From: Patescibacteria group bacterium
GTDB lineage: Bacteria > Patescibacteriota > Minisyncoccia > Phycocordibacterales > UBA12088
DNA length: 11,209 nucleotides
Direction of reading: 5' to 3'
NCBI GenBank assembly: GCA_015491145.1
Contig: WFWM01000053.1
Location: forward strand, 1-11,209
The notes under the pieces: generated by a model
Told to the model about the DNA's origin: nothing
What the model saw: the letters and a program-made list of their open reading frames with translations, nothing else
The model's database searches: none
Shown here: positions 6,776-11,209 of the stretch, piece after piece
How positions within the stretch are numbered: position 1 is the stretch's first letter
Layout of the letters: every line of letters starts with the position of its first letter
Made by a program: the position numbers and the translations under genes

Positions 6776-7778
6776 TGCGCTGCAGCAGCGGCTCGAGGAA
6801 GCAATGCGAGCCGTTCGTGCCCGTTTCGGCGAAGAGGCGATCGTGACCCTGCGGGAAGCGCCACAGGTGGATGTCGATGTGATCCCCTCCGGATCCCTCG
6901 GACTCGACTGGGCGCTCGGCATCGGCGGCTACCCGCGCGGTAGGATGGTTGAGATCTACGGGCCGGAGTCGTCCGGCAAAACGACGCTCGCGCTCCACGC
7001 CGTGGCAGAAGCGCAACGAAAAGGAGGCATTGCCGCATTCATTGATGCGGAGCACGCGCTCGATCCTGAGTACGCCAAGCGAATCGGTGTACATCTCGAC
7101 CGCCTCCTCATTTCGCAGCCGGATACGGGTGAGCAGGCGTTGGAAATTGTTGAGCAACTCGTGCGGACAGGAACCGTGGATATTATCGTCGTCGACTCCG
7201 TTGCGGCACTCGCGCCACGGGATGAAATTGAAGGCGACATGGGAGCGCAGCATATCGGCAAGCAAGCTCGGCTTATGTCGCAGGCGCTCCGCAAACTGAC
7301 CGCCATCGTCCATCGATCCCGCGCGGTCGTCATCTTCATCAACCAAGTGCGGATGCAAATCGGCGTGATGTTCGGCAACCCGGAAATCACCCCCGGCGGC
7401 CGTGCACTCAAGTTCTACTCGTCGGTGCGGCTCGACATTCGTCGCATCGCCCAAATCAAGAAGGGAGAGGAGGTGGTAGGAGGGCGGCACCGCGTGAAGG
7501 TGGTGAAAAACAAGGTTGCCCCTCCCTTCCGGCAGACAGAATTCGATCTCCTCTACAACGAAGGCATCTCGCGGGAGGGGGAAATGCTTGCGCTTGGAGA
7601 ACGATTCAAAATCATCACAAAGGAGGGCGCCACCTACACCTTTGGGGAACACAAGCTCGGCCGTGGCTACGACGCTGCTCGCACGTTCCTCAGGACCAAC
7701 AAGGAGGTGGCACGCTCCCTCCTCAAGGAAATCCGCGCCGCGCTGAAGGCAGCAGAAGCGAAAGAGGTAGCGGGATGA
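6699..7778 (+). CDS. recA: Recombinase RecA
   Basis: A 359-residue RecA, which forms ATP-dependent filaments on single-stranded DNA for homologous strand exchange and repair. Visible motifs are Walker [10 protein letters not shown] (88-96, K94), catalytic E118 in DAEHALD, Walker [13 protein letters not shown] with D166, loop L1 ([20 protein letters not shown]) and loop L2 ([20 protein letters not shown]). All key residues sit 22 positions later than in E. coli, so there is an N-terminal extension rich in Lys and Gln before the core. I chose ATG 6699 because the promoter-like TATACT is 7 nt upstream; the frame is open back to 6555, but that part translates the previous gene out of frame and has no RecA character. 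The C-terminus lacks a long acidic tail. The gene is last of the ftsK, Ig-like protein, recA run and overlaps its neighbour by 77 nt. Confidence 0.97.
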   Translation: MGRKTKSKQQKEAATKHTKPSEQKTDALQQRLEEAMRAVRARFGEEAIVTLREAPQVDVDVIPSGSLGLDWALGIGGYPRGRMVEIYGPESSGKTTLALHAVAEAQRKGGIAAFIDAEHALDPEYAKRIGVHLDRLLISQPDTGEQALEIVEQLVRTGTVDIIVVDSVAALAPRDEIEGDMGAQHIGKQARLMSQALRKLTAIVHRSRAVVIFINQVRMQIGVMFGNPEITPGGRALKFYSSVRLDIRRIAQIKKGEEVVGGRHRVKVVKNKVAPPFRQTEFDLLYNEGISREGEMLALGERFKIITKEGATYTFGEHKLGRGYDAARTFLRTNKEVARSLLKEIRAALKAAEAKEVAG

Positions 7779-7795
7779 TGGAGGAAAACGCTACC
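7766..7795. terminator. Inverted repeat spanning both convergent stop codons (possible bidirectional terminator)
   Basis: GGTAGCG (7766-7772) and CGCTACC (7789-7795) are a perfect 7-bp inverted repeat with a 16-nt loop containing the recA stop. The right arm includes the stop of the oppositely oriented membrane gene. No T-run follows on either side, so intrinsic termination is uncertain. Confidence 0.3.
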
Positions 7796-8171
7796 CTGCC
7801 CCCTGCCCCGCAGCGAGATGTCTACCGCAGAATGAAAGCAACGTTTTCTCCCCCACCCTCCCTACCTTCCAGAGCAAGCTCCCCGTGCTCGCTCCCACAA
7901 CCGCGGCAGCAATGAGCACGCTCTTTTCTGTGTGCTGTATCGCAGCGAGGAGAAAAGCGAGGAACTGTGCCACAGTAAACGGTGAGGGTGCGTTGCGCCA
8001 CACATCAACCCACGAGACGGCCTGCAGCAGCCATCCTACACCGGCGATCCAGAAGAACAGAAGCAGGAACCGCCGCCACAGCTGGCGCACGAGATGTAGT
8101 AGCCACACGCGTCGCATCAACCGAGCAATATCTGCCTCGAAAGGATCACTCTGCTGCTGCTGCGTAGCCAT
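7791..8171 (-). CDS. Small multi-span membrane protein downstream of an ECF sigma factor; candidate anti-sigma factor
   Basis: This is a 126-residue protein that I do not recognise. The N-terminus (MATQQQQSDPFEADIARLMR) is polar and likely cytoplasmic, followed by a basic stretch and a strong membrane segment at about 35-53. There is a hydrophobic segment at about 65-79 and a clear one at about 84-101, then a basic C-terminal tail. The start ATG at 8171 has AAGGGT just upstream and lies inside the end of the sigma gene (26-nt overlap), so the two are probably translationally coupled. Membrane proteins in this position are often anti-sigma factors, with the N-terminal segment as the sigma-binding part, but I see no zinc-binding HxxxCxxC motif, so that role is inference from position only. 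It converges on recA with 12 nt between stops. Confidence 0.65.
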   Translation of the reverse strand: MATQQQQSDPFEADIARLMRRVWLLHLVRQLWRRFLLLFFWIAGVGWLLQAVSWVDVWRNAPSPFTVAQFLAFLLAAIQHTEKSVLIAAAVVGASTGSLLWKVGRVGEKTLLSFCGRHLAAGQGAG

Positions 8172-8745
8172 ACCCTTGCGCTATGAGCACTCGCTTGAGC
8201 GCGAGACGGGCACGGAACAGGCGAACCTTTACCGCTGCGTAGCTTATGCCCTCCATTTGGGCAATCTCAGAACAGGAGTACCCCTCAAGGTAGTACCGAC
8301 GCAGCACTCGCGCCGCCTCAACTGGCAGTTTGCGAAAGGCAGCCGCTACTACATTTCGGATCTCCTCATCGCCGTACCACTCCACTGACGCTTCGCGTAG
8401 CGCCCACTCCGTCTCCGGGTCGAACGGCACCGTGGCGTGCCGCTTCTCTGCTCGGTAGTGTGAGAGGAAGGTAGTGAAGGCAATGCGAAAGAGCCACGAA
8501 CGAGCGGTTGCCCCCTCTCGTGGCGTATAGGTGTGCGCCTTCCGATACGCCTTGAAGAGCGTGTCGTTGGCAAGCTCTCGCGCCTTGTCCCGATCACGGC
8601 AGAGGCGCTCAAGGACGGAGAGGAGAGCGGCGTAGTGGCGCCGTGCGAACACTTCAAACGCAGCCGGCTGCTCCTGCGCCCGCGCGAGCAACGCAGCATC
8701 AGACCAATTCGCGTAGGGATCTCCTCCTTCGCTCAGCAAACCCAT
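8146..8745 (-). CDS. RNA polymerase sigma factor, ECF (sigma-70 family) type
   Basis: A 199-residue two-domain sigma factor that would redirect RNA polymerase to alternative promoters. Residues about 30-103 form region 2: FEVFARRHYAALLSVLERLC, then the helix with ARELANDTLFKAYRKA, then ARSWLFRIAFTTFLSHYRAE (-10 recognition and melting). Residues about 130-188 form region 4: FRKLPVEAARVLRRYYLEG, then the helix-turn-helix CSEIAQMEGISYAAVKVRLF that reads -35. Region 3 is absent, as in ECF sigmas. The frame is open further upstream to 8979, but that part crosses the divergent efp start and lacks sigma features. ATG 8745 gives the usual length and has GAGAAG before it. The C-terminal AAAA is encoded by the same CAG-repeat DNA that encodes QQQQ of the overlapping membrane protein. 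The inducing signal and target genes are not evident. Confidence 0.88.
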   Translation of the reverse strand: MGLLSEGGDPYANWSDAALLARAQEQPAAFEVFARRHYAALLSVLERLCRDRDKARELANDTLFKAYRKAHTYTPREGATARSWLFRIAFTTFLSHYRAEKRHATVPFDPETEWALREASVEWYGDEEIRNVVAAAFRKLPVEAARVLRRYYLEGYSCSEIAQMEGISYAAVKVRLFRARLALKRVLIAQGYGYAAAAE

Positions 8746-8755
8746 ACACTTCTCT

Positions 8756-8764
8756 ACTCTAACA
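8756..8764 (-). promoter_or_regulatory. Candidate extended -10 of the sigma factor gene (TGT-TAGAGT)
   Basis: TGTTAGAGT on the minus strand is a TGn-extended -10-like motif ending 10 nt before ATG 8745. GGTAACC lies 18 nt further upstream (8787-8781); it loosely resembles ECF -35 elements and could reflect autoregulation, but this is weak. Confidence 0.3.
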
Positions 8765-8799
8765 CCCCTGAAAGCGAAACGGTTACCCACCTCTCTCTG

Positions 8800-8828
8800 T
8801 TGCGAAAACGAAGTGAGGACGATAGGAT
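8800..8828 (+). promoter_or_regulatory. efp promoter (TTGCGA-17-TAGGAT), 8 nt before ATG
   Basis: TTGCGA (8800-8805), a 17-nt spacer and TAGGAT (8823-8828) give sigma-70-type spacing. Eight nt (GCCTCCGT) separate the -10 from the efp ATG, so the transcript would start at or within a base or two of the codon. The CTCCGT-ATG context is identical to that of ftsK. Confidence 0.5.
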
Positions 8829-8836
8829 GCCTCCGT

Positions 8837-9406
8837 ATGCTGCAGTACAACGAGATTCTCCCGAAGCGTATCATCGAGCTCGATGGCGAGCCGTACCTCG
8901 TGCTTTCTGCCCATGTGTTCCGAAAGCAGCAGAACCGTCCTGTGAACCAGACCAAGCTGCGCCACCTGCGAACCGGCAAGGTGATCGAGCGTTCGTTCCA
9001 TCAAAATGAGCGTGTGGAGGAAGCCGCCGTTGAGGAACGGGCGGCGGTATTCGCCTTCCAAAAGCGAGGGGAGTTCCACTTCCACGATCCGGAAGATAAG
9101 CGGGAGCGCTTCGTGCTGCCGGAGTCGGTGGTGGGGGAAGCAGCGCGCTACCTCATTGCTGGTATGGAGGTTCGCCTCCTCTTCTTTGAGGGTGAAGTCA
9201 TTACCGTTGACCTCCCTATCAAGGTCGACCTTCGCGTTGTGGAGACGCCACCGAATGTGCGCGGTAATACGGCGCAAGGCGGTTCGAAGCCTGCTGTTCT
9301 GGAAAGTGGGGCAGAAGTGACCGTTCCCCTCTTTATCGAGACGGGCGACATCGTGCGCATCAACACGCAAACCGGCGAATATGTCGAACGGGTGAGGAAG
9401 GCGTAA
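8837..9406 (+). CDS. efp: Translation elongation factor P
   Basis: EF-P binds ribosomes stalled at consecutive prolines and helps peptide bond formation. The 189-residue product has the usual three domains: KOW-like (about 1-65), a central OB domain (about 66-130) and a C-terminal OB domain with the signature GDIVRINTQTGEYVERV at 170-186; PPNVRGNTAQGGSKPAVLES is also typical. The loop that carries the modified residue in E. coli (PGKGQ, Lys34) reads RKQQNRPVNQT at 29-39, one residue longer and without Pro-Gly-Lys, so modification by the EpmA/EarP/YmfI type routes is not obvious. ATG 8837 is preferred over the upstream ATG 8813 because the family starts near LQYNEI and the promoter TAGGAT lies between the two. 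It is divergent from the sigma factor gene and convergent with the prepilin gene (12 nt between stops). Confidence 0.95.
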   Translation: MLQYNEILPKRIIELDGEPYLVLSAHVFRKQQNRPVNQTKLRHLRTGKVIERSFHQNERVEEAAVEERAAVFAFQKRGEFHFHDPEDKRERFVLPESVVGEAARYLIAGMEVRLLFFEGEVITVDLPIKVDLRVVETPPNVRGNTAQGGSKPAVLESGAEVTVPLFIETGDIVRINTQTGEYVERVRKA

Positions 9407-9418
9407 GGCTTCTTTCCC

Positions 9419-9859
9419 CTAGCAGGAGAGTGAGGAGAAGTTTGCCTGGCTCACATCGGTGCAGGAAAACCCCGGTGCTTGGTAAATACACTTCTGCACC
9501 ACGACACCTCCTCCGCTATTGCGGAGGCTGATGCGGATATCCTTCCCACCTGACCAATTCTCCCAATCGTACGTATACCCATTGCAGGGCGGTTTTGGCC
9601 ATTGCGGAAGGTACTTCCCCACGAACGCAGGTGCATGCCCCGGCCCCACATCCGGTGCCCATGCGCCGCCTCGATCATCACTGTCGAGCATCGCTGCCTT
9701 CGTGATGGCATCGAAATCTGCCTTCACGCGTGCCGCGCGCGCTTTCGCCCGCGCTGAGTTGAGAGAGGCAAACACAATAGAGGAGAGCAAGCCGATGATG
9801 GCTATCACGACGAGGAGCTCTATGAGCGTGAAGCCCTGCGGCATCTCTCTCCTCCGCAT
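9419..9859 (-). CDS. Type IV pilin-like prepilin (GspG/PilA-type N-terminus)
   Basis: This is a 146-residue prepilin. The short basic leader MRRREMPQG ends at a prepilin peptidase site between G9 and F10. It is followed by the class III signal FTLIELLVVIAIIGLLSSIV, with the conserved Glu at mature position 5 (E14), and a long amphipathic helix through about residue 58. The C-terminal domain is small, rich in Gly, Pro and aromatic residues, with cysteines at 92, 124, 133 and 146 that could form two disulfides. The product would be cleaved by PilD-type peptidase and assembled in a pilus or pseudopilus, possibly for DNA uptake or attachment to a host cell. Ribosome site AAAGGA lies 6 nt before ATG 9859. 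It follows rpsR by only 13 nt on the same strand, so it looks co-transcribed with the ribosomal/SSB genes. No other pilus gene is in the window. Confidence 0.88.
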   Translation of the reverse strand: MRRREMPQGFTLIELLVVIAIIGLLSSIVFASLNSARAKARAARVKADFDAITKAAMLDSDDRGGAWAPDVGPGHAPAFVGKYLPQWPKPPCNGYTYDWENWSGGKDIRISLRNSGGGVVVQKCIYQAPGFSCTDVSQANFSSLSC

Positions 9860-9872
9860 ATCATTTCCTTTC

Positions 9873-10070
9873 TCACCGCTGGATGTACGGGATGAGCCCC
9901 ATATAGCGGGCATTCTTCACCGCCCGGGCGAGCATCCGCTGCGACTTACCCGTCAGGCGGGTGACCCGCCGTGGGCGAATGCGCCCATGCGGATCGAGGT
10001 AGCGCTTCAGGAGCACCACATCCTTGTAGTCGATGAATGCGTAGCCGTGTCGTTGTTGCTGCTGCGTCAT
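9873..10070 (-). CDS. rpsR: 30S ribosomal protein S18
   Basis: A 65-residue S18, slightly short for the family (about 75 in E. coli). It carries the core pattern IDYKDVVLLKRYLDPHGRIR, then PRRVTRLTGKSQRMLARAVK and NARYMGLIPY. S18 pairs with S6 on the 30S platform. It starts 27 nt after the ssb stop in the conserved rpsF-ssb-rpsR order. The region before ATG holds GAGAG at moderate distance and AAGG further away, so the ribosome site is weak. A prepilin gene follows 13 nt after its stop. Confidence 0.95.
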   Translation of the reverse strand: MTQQQQRHGYAFIDYKDVVLLKRYLDPHGRIRPRRVTRLTGKSQRMLARAVKNARYMGLIPYIQR

Positions 10071-10097
10071 AGGTTTCTCTCTACCTTGCTGGTAATC

Positions 10098-10517
10098 CTA
10101 AAAAGGAATATCTTCTGGATCAATCTCATCTTCTGCGAGCGGGGACGCCGCAGCTTCCGCCTCTTCCGGAGCGACCTCGCCTTCCTTCCTCCCGCCTCGC
10201 GGACCGAACTGGACCCGCTCGGCAACGATTTCCGTGCGATACTGCTTTTGGCCCTCCCTGTCCCACGAACGCGTCTGCAGGCGCCCTTCAACGAAGACGA
10301 GATCCCCCTTGTGGAGATACTGCGCGCAACTTTCTGCCTGCCTACCAAAAACGACGATGTTGTGGAACTCCGTTGCTTCCTGCCACGCCCCGCCGGCGTC
10401 CTTGTAGCGGCGGTTCGTTGCAAGGCCAAAGGATACCACCTTCGTGCCTGAAGGGAGCGCCCGCTCTTCCGGATCCCTCGTGAGGTTGCCGATGAGGAAC
10501 ACCTTATTGAGGTACAT
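10098..10517 (-). CDS. ssb: Single-stranded DNA-binding protein
   Basis: A 139-residue SSB that coats single-stranded DNA during replication and repair and recruits partners. The OB fold spans about residues 1-105 (MYLNKVFLIGNLTRDPEERA, VSFGLATNRRYKD, TEFHNIVVFGRQAESCAQYL, KGDLVFVEGRLQTRSW). A short Ala/Glu/Pro-rich linker leads to the conserved acidic tip DEIDPEDIPF, which binds partner proteins in other bacteria. It lies between rpsF and rpsR. A TGC-TACACT extended -10 six nt before the ATG suggests its own, leaderless promoter in the 41-nt gap after rpsF, in addition to read-through. Confidence 0.96.
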   Translation of the reverse strand: MYLNKVFLIGNLTRDPEERALPSGTKVVSFGLATNRRYKDAGGAWQEATEFHNIVVFGRQAESCAQYLHKGDLVFVEGRLQTRSWDREGQKQYRTEIVAERVQFGPRGGRKEGEVAPEEAEAAASPLAEDEIDPEDIPF

Positions 10518-10523
10518 ACGGCA

Positions 10524-10532
10524 AGTGTAGCA
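10524..10532 (-). promoter_or_regulatory. Candidate internal ssb promoter (TGC-TACACT), 6 nt before ATG
   Basis: The minus strand reads TGCTACACT, an extended -10, then TGCCGT, then ATG at 10517. A clear -35 is not visible. Initiation 6-7 nt downstream of the hexamer would give a leaderless ssb-rpsR-prepilin transcript separate from rpsF. Confidence 0.4.
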
Positions 10533-10558
10533 CAGCCTGCCCCTTCCCGCATCCCTTC

Positions 10559-11104
10559 CTATGCTTCCTTCGGCGATTCTGTCTCCTCCGCTTCCTTTCC
10601 TTCTTCTCCGTCCTCTCCGAGCAGCTCTTCCACCGCTCGATCGAGCTCCTCTTCGGAGACATTACGCTGCTCCGCCGCAGCGCCGGAGGCGCCAACTCCG
10701 CGAGGACGTTCAGCCCGCTGCGACTTCGGCACCTTCGGCGTTGTAGGGACGAAGTCGGTTGGAATCGTCTTGATGAGGAGGAAGCGAATAATGTCGGCAA
10801 ACGAGCGGAGCGCCTCCTTGATAGCTGCCGCCGCCTGCGGGGATGCATTGAACTTGACCCACCCGAAGAACGCGTGGTCGTACTTTACATACCGCCCTCC
10901 GCCAGCGACCGGCTTGCGCATCGTGTAAGCAAGGGCGATTGGCACCGGCGCACCTTCAAAGAGGATTTCCCCGCCGTGTGAGCGAATGAGCTCCTTGAGC
11001 TCATTCACACGAAGCGCTCGCGTCTCCTCGTCGAGCGTTGGCACGAGGTGGTAGCCGACCTCGTAGGTGGTGCGGCGCCCCTCGTCTTCGTGTGATGGAT
11101 GCAT
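10559..11104 (-). CDS. rpsF: 30S ribosomal protein S6 with acidic C-terminal extension
   Basis: A 181-residue S6, which binds 16S rRNA together with S18. The ferredoxin-like core covers about residues 12-118: TTYEVGYHLVPTLDEETRAL, ELIRSHGGEILFEG, IALAYTMRKP, KYDHAFFGWVKFNASPQA and RFLLIKTIPTDFVP. It is followed by about 60 extra residues, first basic and Pro-rich, then strongly acidic (ELDRAVEELLGEDGEEGK, then more Glu). S6 proteins are usually near 100-135 residues, so the tail is notable. ATG 11104 is chosen because the family core begins about 12 residues later; an in-frame ATG at 11164 would add a Pro/Ala-rich stretch unlike S6. It is the first gene of the rpsF-ssb-rpsR cluster, with a GC-rich hairpin about 31 nt upstream. 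Confidence 0.95.
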   Translation of the reverse strand: MHPSHEDEGRRTTYEVGYHLVPTLDEETRALRVNELKELIRSHGGEILFEGAPVPIALAYTMRKPVAGGGRYVKYDHAFFGWVKFNASPQAAAAIKEALRSFADIIRFLLIKTIPTDFVPTTPKVPKSQRAERPRGVGASGAAAEQRNVSEEELDRAVEELLGEDGEEGKEAEETESPKEA

Positions 11105-11134
11105 ACCAATTGTTGCGTTCAAAAACGGGTAATA

Positions 11135-11154
11135 CGGCGCCGACGGCGGCGCCG
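11135..11154 (-). promoter_or_regulatory. GC-rich hairpin in the rpsF leader region
   Basis: CGGCGCC (11154-11148) and GGCGCCG (11141-11135) form a perfect 7-bp stem on the minus strand, with a 6-nt loop GCCGTC containing CCG. It sits about 30 nt upstream of the rpsF ATG. Autoregulatory S6:S18-binding leaders with a CCG-containing loop are known in several bacterial phyla; the match here is only topological. A T-run (TTTTT) 9 nt further down also allows a terminator or attenuator reading. Confidence 0.35.
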
Positions 11155-11193
11155 GCAGCACCATACCACAGGAGTGTCCCCTCGTCTATTGCC

Positions 11194-11209
11194 CTGTCTC
11201 TTATACACA
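11194..11209. other. Nextera/Tn5 mosaic-end adapter remnant at contig end
   Basis: The final 16 bases, CTGTCTCTTATACACA, are identical to the first 16 nt of the 19-nt Tn5 mosaic end used in Nextera libraries. This is read-through adapter left in the assembly, not genomic sequence. Confidence 0.93.

Noticed and set aside
6657..7652. 331-codon minus-strand open frame opposite recA
   Set aside because: Shadow of the conserved recA coding sequence, with His/Arg/Cys-rich composition and no recognisable fold.
7778..7915. 45-residue plus-strand ORF overlapping the recA stop (TGATG)
   Set aside because: Coupled-looking start, but Pro/Ser/Arg-rich, entirely opposite the membrane protein gene apart from its first few codons, with no recognisable feature.
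8150..8162. CTG/CAG triplet run as a possible microsatellite
   Set aside because: Only four to five units and fully accounted for by the overlapping sigma and membrane protein codons.
8746..8979. 78-codon N-terminal extension of the sigma factor frame
   Set aside because: It crosses the divergent efp promoter and start, and its sequence is Arg/Ser/Cys-rich with no sigma-family similarity.
9400..9425. GAAG/CTTC short inverted repeat between efp and prepilin stops
   Set aside because: Only 4 bp with mismatches; too weak to call a terminator.
9519..10451. 310-codon plus-strand open frame opposite prepilin, rpsR and ssb
   Set aside because: It is antisense to three clearly recognised genes, has Arg/Ser/Leu-rich composition typical of shadow frames in GC-rich DNA, and shows no domain.

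Overview
The window reads as a piece, probably one end, of a contig from a GC-rich member of the Patescibacteria (Candidate Phyla Radiation), most likely a Parcubacteria lineage. This rests on clade flavour rather than any database search: a Sec-exported protein with an N-terminal peptidoglycan-binding-like domain followed by beta-sandwich repeats, ribosomal protein S6 with a long acidic tail, EF-P with an unusual recognition loop, a small membrane-anchored Ig-like protein between ftsK and recA, and very tight gene packing with ATG-only starts. The last 16 bases match the Nextera/Tn5 mosaic-end adapter, so the right edge is a sequencing artefact and genomic sequence probably ends at 11193.

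Layout. 1-2435 (minus): a large exported surface protein, cut at the left edge. 2436-3037: about 600 bp without a convincing gene, rich in inverted repeats, with a strong stem-loop just before the surface gene start. 3038-3805 (minus): a putative winged-helix regulator, divergent from ftsK. 3971-7778 (plus): ftsK, a small anchored Ig-like protein, and recA, whose promoter and start lie inside the preceding gene. 7791-8745 (minus): an ECF-type sigma factor followed by an overlapping small membrane protein, a possible sigma/anti-sigma pair. 8837-9406 (plus): efp, divergent from the sigma gene. 9419-11104 (minus): rpsF, ssb, rpsR, then a type IV prepilin placed as the last gene of this classical ribosomal/SSB cluster.

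How the genes fit together: FtsK (chromosome translocation), RecA and SSB (recombination and repair) and EF-P, S6 and S18 (translation) are core housekeeping functions. The surface protein, the prepilin and the sigma/membrane pair are envelope-related and the most accessory-like content. The most general new observation concerns gene starts. All 12 start codons I assign are ATG preceded by T, and at least four genes (ftsK, recA, efp, ssb) have a -10-like hexamer only 6-8 nt upstream of an identical CGT-ATG context, which suggests leaderless transcripts. No tRNA, rRNA, CRISPR array, insertion sequence or complete novel defence-type system was seen.
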